Assembly (NCBI RefSeq): GCF_013373865.1
Contig: NC_050468.1
Location: forward strand, 25,438,774-25,502,773
DNA length: 64,000 bases
Direction: 5' to 3'
Origin: Monomorium pharaonis
Lineage: Eukaryota; Arthropoda; Insecta; Hymenoptera; Formicidae
In this document: positions 10,435 to 24,100 of the stretch, piece by piece
Position numbering within the stretch: the first letter of the stretch is position 1
Layout of the letters: each line of letters begins with the position of its first letter
Notes under the pieces: generated by a model
Database searches by the model: none
What the model saw: the letters and a program-made list of their open reading frames with translations, nothing else
What the model was told of the DNA's origin: nothing
Made by a program: the position numbers and the translations under genes

Positions 10435-11681
10435 GTGAGTATATTTATATTTTATTTACGATTACTTCTTACAAATAACAAAGTTAGATGTAAAAAATTA
10501 TTTAAGTTAAGTTTCATAAAGTTAAGTTTAATAAGCTTTTTTTATACTATATAGTGCTGATGTATCATAGTCATTGCTATTTAATTGAAAAAGAAAAATA
10601 AATAAAATCAAACTATTTTTCTTAAGAAGGTATCATTACTCCACATATATTCCAAAAATTTGCTCCTTTTAACATAATGATAGTAAAAAAAGTAGGTTTA
10701 TAAAATTGATGGTAATTTGTGTATTACCATCACATTGTAATAGATGGTTCTTTTTATATAATAGGTAGTCATTTTATTACGAGGAGATATTGCTTAAAAA
10801 CAATATTCTTATTTATTTATCACACACCAATATACAAAATGAACTGTATAATCAATATCAGAATATAATATACTACGAAATTCAAATATATTTAATAAAG
10901 ATATATCTGAGTATCTTACAAGATTAAAATAATGCTTCAACTTGAAACAAAAAATCATCTACAACATTCTTTGCAGTTGGCACAGAAATTCTGGTAGAAA
11001 AACGTATTTCTACGACCGTCCTAAGGGTTATAAATAAGTATTAATTTACGGGAGTCCTTAGCTTCTAACAAGTCGCATCTAAGTAGTTGTGAGTGAAAAT
11101 AAGGTGCCGAGTTTTTTTTCTTTTCTCTAACTTTTTCCTAGCTAATCCCTCTGCATATGAACCGGGAGTCGTAAAAGATGCTTCGTTATATTTGTTCACT
11201 TAAAGTGCAATCGAGGGCCGCGTTCAAGCGTCCACGTATCTTGTACCTGTTGAAACGCATGCTGCTGATTTTTCGCCGCACTTTTCGCATAATAATTACA
11301 CCATTATATTATGTCACTTATCTCGTATGCGTCATTTTATTTAGAACGATGTCACAATACCAAATTGTTTCTAACGTGCATTGATGTTTCGGTACATCAG
11401 ACGATGATCAGCAGAGCGATCTTTTATTTATATTCGCTAACGTAAAATTTCTTTCCTGCAATTGCTAAGGTAAAAAGACGCATCATAAAGGTCACACTGC
11501 TGATCACTCACAACAGATGTTCTTCTGAATTAATAACGTGCTATATTATTAATGAAGAATTGCATTATTTGCAAAATATGGCGTATAAATGTGAAATTAT
11601 GTAACAAGTACGGAAGTACAGAATATATCGGAAACGCCAGATTTAAAGATTGGAATGCGTTTTAACATTTACAAAATTGTC

Positions 11682-12618
11682 TTACACTTTGCGTAGTGCA
11701 GAGGCGACTCCACTGGGACGAGCTACCGCGAAAAGCAATACATATGTCCCATATGAGTAGTCGAGGGATTCGCTTATATGAGACATCTTCGTAACGTATC
11801 CAAGAACTCGTGTAAATGTAAGAGTAGAAATGCGAATGTAATGAAATATTCCAGGGAGTTCTTCGATGTAAAGAATGTCACAATTAGATCTCGACAGCAC
11901 AGTAGTACGTGTTTTTTTACCTAAAAACTTTGCCAGTTCTAGAGCCGCCCCTAACACCATAAGAAGACGCGAGTCTTCGTGGCATGGTTCGATTCTACTA
12001 GTTGGTTTCTCACGCTGGACGACCATCCCACTAATATTTCACTTCTATGAAAAAACATGGAATGTATAATGTATTTTTTTATCGGTTTACACCTTAATAA
12101 TGTGTACGATTATATCACAAGAAAGATTCAAATATTCTGTACATAATTTACGACAACGCGAGGCGGCCGCTGTTAACGTCGCCTCTTCCTCTTTCTCTTC
12201 TTCATCCTCATCTTCTTTCCCGCTTTATTTTTAATCTCTTACATTTATATATATATTTATATATGTACGTCTAAGATTTAATTACAAAGTTAGATATGTC
12301 TCAGGTTCACCTGGTATTGTACTTCATACAATTTCTCGTGACTGGCGAGTCCGAGATGCGACCGACAAGCGTGTTTGCACGTCGCTCCGAGGAGACTTCC
12401 GTTTCGTCATCCACGTGTTCGAGTAATAAGCGCTCATTTTGCGCGCTGTTATCGCGCTTTTCCTCTGCGCCCGGTTTTCTTAGCCGCCAGTCGCTTACGT
12501 TAATAACTCGATATTGATATAATTGGCACATCTTTTTAATGGCAAGTTTCACATTGGCACGGTAATGGTCCTGGGAAATAACCTTGAGTACAGTCTTTTC
12601 TGAGGAGACTCCAATCAT
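11682..12618 (-). CDS. Candidate unknown three-exon gene, 256 codons
   Basis: I do not recognise this protein. Three consecutive minus-strand ORF blocks join in phase: 12311-12618 (starts MIGVSSEKTVLKVISQDHYR), 12093-12222 (acidic GKEDEDEEEKEEE, then ATLTAAASRC) and 11682-12014 (starts REKPTSRIEPC, ends ALRKV-stop). The proposed introns are 88 and 78 bases, an ordinary insect size. Donors are CAG|GTGAAC and AAG|GTGTAA; acceptors are AAAG|C and CCAG|C. The acceptors lack good pyrimidine tracts, which weakens the model. An in-frame stop lies just upstream of the first ATG. The last exon could also start at its own ATG (12026, MVVQREKP). It lies tail to tail with the KHDRBS-like gene and downstream of AP-2 on the same strand. 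It may be a fast-evolving gene, a degenerate gene, or chance. Confidence 0.35.
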
Positions 12619-13040
12619 TAATAACGAGTGTGATACTGATCTTATTTTTTAATAATTCACTTCTTCGCCACAGTAGCAGTTATTACACAAATATTGCAAA
12701 AGGCCGTTGTTTTAGTGTGAAATATCGCTATACAAAGTTATGGGAATATTTAGTCTTTTACATTATTTTCTACATCATTAAACATTGCGTAAGTGTACTT
12801 GTATTTTTGCTAACTGTGGGCCACAATAAATTTAATTACAATTTGACTACAAATAAACAATGATTTAGTCTTACTTAATATGTTACAATATTATCACAAT
12901 AAATCTGTTTTAATCTGTAGATTAAAATAAATTTTTTAGAAAAATAGCATAAAAATAATGCAAATAGAAATTTGCAAATAATACGTTCAAGTAATAATTT
13001 AAAATAATTTAACTATTTATTTTTCGATGAAACATTTAGA

Positions 13041-13277
13041 ATCTCATCAGAAGGACTTCATCATACTTGGCAATTCCTCGGACTTAACGTCGTCCTGACT
13101 ATCACGCGAATGTGTGCCTGTGAAAGGCAGAATCCTTGCTTGTGGCTTATCGCACGACATCCTATGTTAATATCAGTAGAGGTGACTAAACTGATACATC
13201 GGTTACCGAGGACTAAGTTGCACTTTGATACTTATACACGACCGCTTCTGATTACACACAAAGAATTGCTGGTCCAG
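13041..13277 (+). other. Possible exon of unclear strand
   Basis: Plus strand: an open frame from about 13009 ends at a perfect donor CAG|GTAAGT (13275-13283), after a possible ATTTAG acceptor. Minus strand: a frame ending KSEELPSMMKSF-stop near 13045 follows a possible CATAG acceptor near 13168 and also looks protein-like. I cannot choose between them, and no family is recognised. Confidence 0.25.
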
Positions 13278-13372
13278 GTAAGTCTCATTGATGGAAGCAC
13301 AGCTTTATTAAAGAAAAAAGTTATTATCTCTAATTATTTTATGAATCGTAAAATAATCCAAAATGTCCATTA

Positions 13373-15025
13373 AAAAAGAATCGAAAAAATCTCGATTGTT
13401 TTTATCTTTTCTAATTGAGTTTTTTTATAACTTTAGATCATATGCGGATTTTCTTCTGCGGATTACTAATAATTATAAATTATAAATTGGATTGCAAATT
13501 ACAGGAAATAGTTAATACTAATAATTTGTTGAATTAAAATTAATGATTGCACTAAGTTTCTCTCATTTTCCGACTACTATAAATATTTCACGAAATTATC
13601 TTTATCCGATCTACCCACAAATCACAATTTTCTTACGCAAATAGAAATGAAGAATAACGCATGATACGAAGAAATCAAATCTTATATTTTTATATCTGTC
13701 GCATTTTTTATCACATCGGTTATCTTGTCATTTTACTAATTTCTGTATTAGATATAATTTTTGAATGTATTTGAATATTAATTAATCGAATAATATGAAA
13801 GCGGAGAATTCTATTCATAACATTAACCCGGTATTTAGTAAAATTAGAGTTGTTAAATATATGTGATAAAAAATAGAAGGTGAGAACCTTCGTTATCATC
13901 GGTTATTCGTTTATATCAGTTTTTCTTTCTTGTACAAGAAAAAACGTTATCGGTTGCATATTTAAAAGTGCGTGAAATGACGACTTGTGTATTATCGAAT
14001 CGTAGTTTTAAAAGTCGATATGTCATTTACGATTTATCGGTGGGATAAAGTGTGGAAAATATAAATGTAAAAATCATAACTACATACTTTTGATTGTTTT
14101 TTGATATCTTGGAATATTTAAAACGATAGTAAATTATTTTTAATGTTTCTCTCGCTTATGATTATATAATATATTTCAAGTATATACTCGAATATCCAAC
14201 AGATATTCTCAAATATCTATTTTCCGCGATATTTGTATGTTTTGAATTCTGTATTACTATATATATGTATTAACACGGTTTTATTACATTTCTAGTAGAG
14301 TTTTTATAAACGGAAATTATTGAAACTTTAATACATATTTCAAGAAAGAAAATTACTTGTGTATGCACTTTTAAATAATATTTGCATAACTTTTCTTGAG
14401 AATGTTCAAGAATATCCGTTGGATGTACAGAAGATAAATTTAATTCCTGTTTTATTCTATATCATGATGCATATTTAAAACATATACTCACTGTTTACAA
14501 CAATTATTATTTCCAATTTCTTGTAAAATCATGTCGATAATAATTTAGTCGCGCAGTTATAAGTTGACGAGAAAAAGTCCTGAAGGTTTTCGTAGGCAGG
14601 TCTCGGAGACGTTCTTAGACGTTTTTAAGAAAACGTACAAAACGAATAGAATCTATATCAAAGGCGACCAGCGACAAAGAGTTCAGCCCCTCGGTACTCG
14701 GGGCTCCGTTACGAAATAAGAATTTTTCTCTCTCCTCCCGTTTCCTATTCACCGATCTATCCCTGATTGCACATTTTCGCACGTATCACGCAATCTGCGT
14801 GTCGAATTGCCTACGGAAGCTTACGACCAGCCAACCTCGGCGTACGGTGGGCACGCGGCACGTCGCACGTGAGTGCCAGCAGCGCGTGCGACGCGCCCGC
14901 GAGCGTTTCCACTGTGGGCCACTACGAGCTTTCCGCAATAGCGATGGACGCGCGGAAGCTCAATTATACGGCCAGGAGTGCCTGATAGACGTGACCACGT
15001 TCGAGGTAGGCGGGTCTTCTGTGCG
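13373..15025. other. Spacer and AP-2 3' UTR
   Basis: 13.4-14.5 kb is AT-rich without a recognisable feature. 14.55-15.02 kb is more complex and is probably AP-2 3' UTR. A minus-strand AATAAA (plus TTTATT at about 14451) would give a UTR of about 570 bases. Confidence 0.4.
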
Positions 15026-15163
15026 TCACTTCTTCATATCGTTCATCAGCGCGCTATCCTTACTTTTGTTCGAATCGAGATTCGACTGTTGACTGCTCGT
15101 TACGCCGCTACCGTTCCCGGGATACATCTTCTCTAGATGATTCAAAGATTCGCTTAGGAACTT
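15026..15163 (-). CDS. TfAP-2: TfAP-2 last coding exon
   Basis: Acceptor TGTTGCAG|AAGTTC. It encodes KFLSESLNHLEKMYPGNGSG, a Ser/Asn-rich tail and MNDMKK-stop (TGA, plus-strand TCA at 15026-15028). It is in phase 0 with the previous exon. Confidence 0.9.
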   Translation of the reverse strand, partial: KFLSESLNHLEKMYPGNGSGVTSSQQSNLDSNKSKDSALMNDMKK

Positions 15164-18100
15164 CTGCAACAGGAAAATCGTAAAAGTTTTAATGAAGAAC
15201 CGCATTTTTATATAAAAATTTAATTTTTAGGCATATTTAGTCGATAAGAATTTTTAGAGAAAAGACTTCTTTTTATATAAATGTTTGAAATTGTAAGAGA
15301 AAAAAAATTTGTCCATCTCGTTACCTGTATAGCCGTTAAAGCGGCCACGATCGCAGGACTTCCGAATCCGTGTGATATAAGAGAGAAATGAGTGAGATGT
15401 CTCTGTATACTAGGATCGAGGATATGTTGTGGCCGCGTATTGCAGAGTGGCGATCTGTCCTGATTCAGAAGATCCATCAGCTCTTTGGTGATTTGTCTGA
15501 GAATAGCAAAAGTCGTAAAAATCGATTATTCGTGACAATACGCGGAACAATTGTCGATATTATAATTATTTTGGTTAAATAATACTTGATTAATTATTAA
15601 TTTTTGCAATAGTGCAAAAATTTCGTACTTATTAGAATTTCTCCAATAAGAGTTTGGATATTTAGTTTGTAATTTTTTATTGATCCGTTATATGTTGACT
15701 AATTACAAAAGAATTTAATATATTTCTTATTATTTATCCTACACACATAAATTTATTTATAATAACATTTCTACATGTAAATTAAATTAATTTTTTATTA
15801 GTGAAAATTGTATAGATGCTAAATTGAAAAAGTTTTTAGAGAAGCGCAGCAGGATTAACTTGAAAATGACGAATTCCAAACTCTTATTCTAAGAACTCTA
15901 GTGCTTATACTTACTTGGTGGCATGAAGAAGTTCTTTTCTCCTGTAGGAGTCTTGTGGTTCGCAATGCTGCCGACTGAGGTACTCGGCGACTTGCTTTGC
16001 AGGGAATTCGGTTTCGCAAACGTAGCCGAAGTCCCTGGCAAGGTGAATGGCTTCTCCTGAAAAGAATAAAATATTCACGTATAACATGCGCGTGATGCCA
16101 TTATGTAAACTCACTACGCGCGAGTATGCATAACGGTCGATGAAAACGATCGCGAAGTTTTATTTGACTTGCGAAATGCTGTCCATCAAGTTCCGAATAG
16201 TACAACTCGAATTTATGAGCATCTTGCCAAATTTGCAAGTAGGAAGATTTATAGAACTCAGTCGTTCGATAATAGATTCTCAGAAATTTATCAGAGATTT
16301 ATAGATTTATAATTATTATTAATCTGTGAAAGTTAATATCAATAAATATAATTTGATGAATAGTAACGCTGTTCTTTTTAGCAATTTATTAGTTTTAAAT
16401 ATATTTAAAAATTTAACTTGAATTCTTTCTCGACTATGTGGGTGGTACCTTATAATCGAATCTTATTTCAAGATCAACTTTAATAATGTCTTAAGATGCT
16501 AATGGGACTTAAGAATTGGTCGATGACATCTTAAGATAGTATTAAACATGATTTTAATTACAATACTCCACTATGAATATCGGCCTGATTTAGCTTCTTC
16601 TAATGTTAACATTAAGATTTCAATGTTAACATTGAGATTCTAAGATTATACTTGCAGTATAATCAAAACACGGAGTTTGATTTGTGAAAAAGATTCATAG
16701 AATTCCATTATTCAATATAGATTTACAGATTTATAATTATTTATAATCTGTAAGAGTTAACATTTATAAAATAACCTTAATGAATAATAAGCTGTGCTTT
16801 TTAACATTTTTATTTAGTAGAAACTTATTAATATTGACAGAAATTTAATTTAAATTCCTTCCCGATATTTCTAATGTTCCGATTGATACCCTGATACATT
16901 TACATTAAAACTCTAAAATTTGTAATATAATCTTTTATAAAATATTCGCTGTTAGAAGAGATGAAATCTGTAAAATTAATACAGACTTGATCGAATGGTT
17001 TAATGCGGCTTCTATATAGCGTGATCAAATTTTTTTTTTTGCAAAAGATAAAATAAACGCTAAATATAGGGTTCATTACAAAATCTAATAAATTGTAAAC
17101 AAATGGGAGTAAATCTTTAAATGATCTCGATGCTACAAGCAGAGCGAAATTAACTAATTACAGTTAATGAAACGCGCATTCTCTTTAATGTGCGGGCCGC
17201 CCTTCCCTTTTTTGAGCTTGTTTCTCTACTCTTCTGAAGCGCATTCCCCGCAACTTCTCTCTCTCTCTCTCCCCCCCCTCCCTCTTCTTTCTCTCTATAT
17301 CTCTTGGTATGATGGAAGGTAATTAGGTAGGTATGTGTGTGCAAGTAAAGTCTTTCATACAAGCTGGAAGTAGACCTGCTGAGCGCTATTATCGATAAAC
17401 CAAGCAAAGCCGCCCGCAGATATACCACCGGGTGTATCACCCACGAGATCGGAAACGGAGACTTACAAACGGACGCAGCCACCTGCAGTTAACGAATTGT
17501 TCAATTTCGCAATTCTACCTACGCTTCCCTTTTTTCCTCTCCGTAACGGAAAACAGAAATATTTCTTGTACGCGAAGATAACGTACTCGTGCTCGTTTGG
17601 AGAAAAGCTAACGAATCCTTGCAACATTGTTATTAAGCAATTAAACCATTTTGATTTTATTCTTAGTATTCCAAAATAATTTTTAAATTATGTCCTTTTT
17701 TTTAATAGGCACGAGATTTAACATCTTTTTGCCAAATTTGTATTCACGATTGTAACGTTTAAAATTCAATTTTAAATACATTTGAAGTGGATCGAAATTA
17801 ACGAGTTATGATGCACCTTTATAGCTTACAGGAACGCCTGCGAAACGCACGAGATTTCAAATTGTCGTTTAATTCGGGTTCACTAGAAGCGAGGGTTCCG
17901 CACGAGAGAATCCCTACACACGCGAATTCTTTGTGGCACGAGAGGCCGCCGACAAACGTGAACGGCCGCATTAGTAATGGCCGTGTACATTTGTGCATAT
18001 TTCTCACATACTAATAGCCGTCTAGTGGCGTTCTAAGTGCCGGCCCAATTTCGGACGCGGGAAATAATGAGATCCTAGCAAGACCGTCGTACATGACCGA

Positions 18101-21100
18101 CAACCTTCTAATTTCGATATAATGACTGCAAAGGATTGTTACTCGCGCAAGAATCTTGTAGTTACTCGCACGTAGCCCTGGGCAACCGCCTAGATCGCCG
18201 CAGAAGTTATATTTGAAATATTCTTTTTTTCTTCTTTGCCTTAATGCGTTGCACTTAGGTTGCGCGACACGATTGAAAATACCATGGACCTCATAAAATT
18301 TAATCGTCGTATCGATACATGTGAAAGTATGCGATGCTTATTGCCTTCAGCCATGCGGATTGTTACTATCAGCCGTTTTGCGGGCAGAACAATTTACGGA
18401 AGCTCATTTGTAACGGACGTAAAATTAATTGTATTCGGAGATTTTTATGGTTATACTTTTATATTTACTGGGTCGAGATAAAGTACGACGGACAGTCGTG
18501 GAACAGCGAGTTCTCAGCGATAGTGACAAAGCCTCATCCCTTTAACAGACACAAGACATGCTCTTGTCTCATTACGGTGTTACGATTTTGTAACGTCGTA
18601 AATAAATCTGCTCTCGTCGTAGCTGCCGGAATAAAAAATACGTCCTGTGATTCTTACATTATCATCAAGAATGATGACAAGAATGGCATAAATGAATTAT
18701 ATGCCAAAACCGCAACGCTCCTCTTCTATTCTACACGTACAGCGGATCTTGCTGTATTTATGATTATTATTTACGTTTTTATAATACGCTTGGACATATC
18801 CATTTGATACGCGAAACTGCGTCGTAATTTCCAACAATAGTTTGAAATTTCGAATGTCGGACACACTGCTGCTACACACACACACACACATATATATATA
18901 ATTTGGACTGCACTTTGCGTATACGTCATTGTTCTATTTTATGTGACATAAATTACGGTTCGTGCGGTCGCAACCGTCGTTATTTTAATAGACCGCGCCA
19001 TTGATCCCACGTGTTTATGCTGGACCTGTTGTAATGCTTTGTGTAGTAAAGTTTTTTACTGCGGTCGCAACGAGAGAGAAAAGAAAGAGAGAGAGAGAGA
19101 AAGAAAAAATGCGCAGCGAGCATACGCATTAAGCGAAACGAGATACTGCTAACGCAGCTATGAAAAGCATGTAAGTAGTTTGAAACTGCCGATGTTTTGC
19201 GTTGTTTAACGTTACACAATGTTGCATGTGTAATGTTGCCACTCGCACTGATTTTACGTAATTCCATTATGCTCTCGCTTAATGTATTCAATAAGAACGT
19301 ACGTAAGACAGAATATATATAGGAAGAAGTAATATCTTTAATTTCCATCTAAACTACAAATCGCTCGGTATTATTCGTACCTAATACACCTAATCGCTTA
19401 ACAGTGAAGCGACAGACACATACACTGAGAAAAGTGATCCGTTCAAAAAGTAATAAACGGATATATTACCGATCTCTCGTAAAGACCAACATGACCGATT
19501 AAAAGTATTCGATTAGAAAATTCCGATCGGATATTTTCTAATTGGAACTTTCTATTCAAATGTTTTTGATCGGCCATTTAAGCATTTATCGGTTTTTTTT
19601 TTCGGATTAAAGAGATCGGTAATGTCCGTTTGTTATCTTTTGAATGGATTTTTGTTCCTTTTGTTCTCATTATACTTAGCAAATAGAACAAAACCGCGTT
19701 TTAATAAGAATATTCACATGTTTTGAAAATAGTTAATTACGCATAGATGACTGATTGACTGACGTAAATTCGCATTCTAATTTAAAGGCACGAAGAAGAA
19801 AAACAGGCTAGCGTGATTGAACACTTCTGACGCATGCATTAGTTATTGGAAAGATGACTTGTTAAAAATTTCTTCATTTTGCATTAAATGGATTTATCTA
19901 AATTCAAAGATGGATGAATACCTAATTTTTAGGGGGAAACGTTCGTAAAATAATCTAGAAAAATTTTCTTTTAAAAGGAAAAACCTTATAATTTCCTATT
20001 TCGATCTCTATCATTTTATTGATACGAGCTTGATAGAATAAAAAAAAAAAAAAGACTAGAAGCTAGAACGGAGATTATCTCTTGGGCAAGGGAAAGATCT
20101 TTCACGAAACGAGTATCCCACGATGTAAGCCGTATAATATTATAGTTTCATGCGATATTTATCGATGTGGATACCACGTGCGTTTTCGCCGTCGCGTTTT
20201 CTACGGAATTCTCGTATTAGGTGCGCAAAACCGACAGTAAGTTAACTATCGGCGATCTTATCGACATCGTCGGACGTGGTGCAAATTTCCAACCCTTCGC
20301 CCCTCACCTTCGGCGCGAGGTGCAACAGGTCGTTTCGGCTACGCTTTAGCCTGCCACGGACAACTCTTCCGCAACGGAGATTTGCATATCTCCCTCCGCG
20401 TCGTATCTCCACTCCTTCTTCTAATCTCTTTTAAGTAAATTAGCGTGTCCGTCGGCGATTTTTACTTCACCGACGTGCGCGTGCTGCGAAACGTTTACGA
20501 TTATGATCGCAAATGTGAACATATGTCTTGCGTTTTATCGCATTGTATTCTGCGTCTTTGAGAGATTCTCGTGGCGCGCTTAATCGAACACCTACCCAAC
20601 GGAACACCTCAGCACGGAACGTTAATAAATTTTAATCGTTATTAAAAAAGTAAGCTTTGATAGAGTTACAAAAAGTGTCTGATATCACATCATATAAAAG
20701 AAAGTTACATATTCCATTGCATATATTACTTACATACATTGCTTTATATAGACAGAAAAAATTAGTATCAATTCAATAATCATCGTCTCATATACTCGTA
20801 TAAATAAGAATATAAAATCTTTTAAGAGTCTGGTAGTCTTAAATTTCATCAAATTATATTTTTATTTCGATACTATAATTTTATCTAAAAAGGAAACAAT
20901 ATTTTAATTGTTTTGATAACAATAGTATTAAGAAATATTCTTGGTTTGAAAATATTGTGTTATTCCTTGTCCGATATTTTTTTCTTCATCCAAGAAAATT
21001 ATTTTTTAATAAAGATGAATATATTTTTCTCGGAACTAGACAAATTTTCTTCATGTGGACAAGTTATGTCTATTCAAGATTATTAAATACTTTAAAGATT

Positions 21101-24100
21101 TTATATTCTTGCTTATATTTTTTTTTCTGTGTATATATCACTCACTCCATATTTGGATCATAATAGGATATGTGTACTGTTTTAATATAGAATAAACTTT
21201 AGAAAAATCTGATTAAAAGACGGTTAATATTTGACGCGTCATCAATATAACATAAATTAACCAAAACGCAAATCATTTTGTTGTCGAAATAAAATATTAC
21301 AGCGCATAGTATTTTAATATTATTGTTAATCGTATTCGACGGCACTACGCGAAGGAATGTCAGGCTTATCGAGTACGAGGGAATATGACTCAATAAAACG
21401 AAGGGACTCGTAAACCGCACGCCGCAGATTGCCGCTAAGGGAGCTCGCTCAGATGGGAGATCCAGATTAGCGGTGCGCGGGTAAACGAGAACGAGAACGA
21501 GCGGGTAACGTGACTCGCGCGAATTGTGTGATGAACGGCCGGTGCTGCTTGACGACTTCACAGTGTCGATCGCGAATCAATCGACAGCCGATCAAAAGCT
21601 GTACAATTGACGTGATGGCGCAGCAAGAAGATCGGCCGGGAAAATGCGCTATTAATTACATGGCCGAGGAATTACATTTTTTTGTTTTTTACCAGCAAGT
21701 GTTGATGTACGATTAGGTCAGAATGTATCCAATTTTAAGCGGGTCTTTAATTAAATTTGTATTAATAAGATATCGATTTTAATGAAAAAAAAAGAATCAA
21801 GAAAGGAACTACTATTCAGTAATAGTTGTGAATCTTTTTTTCTTACATATCAAACATCTTAGATATCTTTATTATACACAAAAAAATGATAATTTTTATA
21901 AAATGCAAAAAGTTAACATATAGTGTAAAAACTACTGGTAATATAAATAATGTTAAAAAGGAATACACCGATTGCACTGAGCGCAACTAGATTTTTTCTA
22001 TTTTCGTTTGTAAATATTTTTTCATAACGAGATCGTTCTCATCGAACGGTCGTTCGAATCATCGGAGCGATGCTCGCAGAAATTTGCTTGCCGCTCCGAA
22101 GAGGGGTCGACGATAGAACAGCCTTATTCGTCTCTGAGTTCTGTTACAACGATGGCCAATATGATGCGCTCCATCTCGGCCTTCGACCGCAAATCACGTT
22201 CCATTATACGTCCTGATAATCGAACCTGCGAGAAGGATTTCGGGAATTCTCTTCCGCGTACCACGAGATCGTCGTGTTCCGATATACTCTTGCGGTTTCT
22301 CATACCGGTTAAAACTTCGCAACAAGTCGACTGCGATGGACCTACACACAGGCGTGTAGCGCGTCTAAAATACGCATTTCTTGATTCTAGGAATTATTTT
22401 TGACGTAACTCCGAATTTAAACGCTTCCGTTCTTTGCACTACGTTACATTACAGGGGATTGGTCGATTAACGTAGGATCCTCGTGATATAAAATGTAACT
22501 GTACAACTATTAAACATAAAATCAAGCTGTTAAATATGAAAGTATTAAGTAAACATATTGTCTAAATATTATTTAAGTGTCTAACGGAAATTTTATATAC
22601 GTAATTAATTATTTCCGTGGTGATCAATATAAGATCTTCGTCAAACGATTTTATTATATGTAATAAAATTAATTTAGTGTAATAAGTGATGACAAAATAA
22701 ATTTAGAATAGGATCAACTTAAAATATTTCAATCTAAGATAGTTTCGTTTCTTATACAGATAATAAAAGTTCAAAAATACTTTGCTCGCTTTATTTGTAT
22801 TTCTTATTCTTCTATTTTACTCTTATTGTTAAATTTTTATCTAAAAAAATATAAATTATATTACTTTTTGTACATACCATGCATGTGGAGCCGTGAATTG
22901 TTTCGCACATTCTATTTCTTTAAGAGACTCGCGTATAGTCCCTCTTTGAGCACGAGAATATGTCGTGTCACTGTACGACGATCAGGCACGAATTTACGTA
23001 TGAATTACGCCGTCATAAGCGATAAATATACGTACGCACATGAGTATACGCACACCTACGTGTCTCTTATGTGTCGCGCACGGGTTCCCACACTTTCGCC
23101 GTAGTCTGTAAGCGCCTTTGACGACATTCGCTGTCGCACGCATATCGGTATTCTTTTAGCTGAAGGATGAGGTTCCGCTGTTCTTCTAATTAGATGAATC
23201 GTTGCGTAACAATTGTCGCATTAATAGGAATTAAATGCATTTATTTTAAGATATATTACTTTTTTGCGCCTGTTTGACGGTCTTCTCACTTTACTCTATA
23301 CGCAAATGTATAATTATTACACAAAAACTGGGAGGCACGTGTATACTCAATCATCTGTTTCTCCTTGATTGGCTAGCAAAGACAGCAATCTGCGATTGCT
23401 GCAACGGTGATTTGCAAATAGAGAATTTACGTAAGCAGAACTAGAAATAAGGAAATATATTCTTAATGCATCAATTCGATTCTTGAATTCATTAACCTGA
23501 TTTATTGGTTCACTTTATATCGGTTAAAGTTCATTTTTTTCTTAAGTGATTATCACCTTTGCGCGATATAAACGAGAATATTAAATATAAAAGAAATATT
23601 AGGCTTACGACAGATAAGAACGATAAAACGTAAATAATTGCGATTCGTTATCGCCGTCATGCGAATAAATTATGTTATTAGGAAATCATTGGGTCTATTT
23701 TTTTTTTATCAATTTACAAGTCGCAGATTTTCAATGTAAATTAGGTGTAATAAAAAAGCTGTCTGTTTTTTAACTGTACAAATTTATAATATAAGTGTTT
23801 ATATAAAATCGAAGAGCCTTAGATAAATTTATTTTTTTAACTTTCTTTTTTTGTCTCACGCGGTAGGTTACGAATTAAAACTTCTAAATGATCTGTGAAT
23901 CATTTCTTTATTGTTCACAGAACACTGCGTCAGTCTTTCAAATCTAAAATGCAGGATGTTATATCGATTTTATGTGCAAGATCACATTTTATACTAGACC
24001 GCATAGAGGAAAAAGAAAATTTCGACCGGTGTCATTAGTTCATCACTACCGTTGAGACATCTCCCCTGTCATTAAAGCGCGCTAGAAGCTCAAGTATCAA

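Larger units (their letters stand above)
8625..11681. other. Intergenic / 3' UTR region downstream of the KHDRBS-like gene
   Basis: AT-rich to about 11.0 kb. Apart from the possible exon at 10335 and the polyadenylation candidates, nothing is supported. Bases 11170-11400 have higher complexity and a 68-codon plus-strand ORF of no recognisable type. Confidence 0.4.

Noticed and set aside
11980..12000. GGTTCGATTCTAC, resembling a tRNA B box
   Set aside because: No A box or cloverleaf upstream; it lies in a protein-like frame.
14767..15092. Plus-strand ORFs over the AP-2 end
   Set aside because: Antisense to the last AP-2 exon and its UTR.
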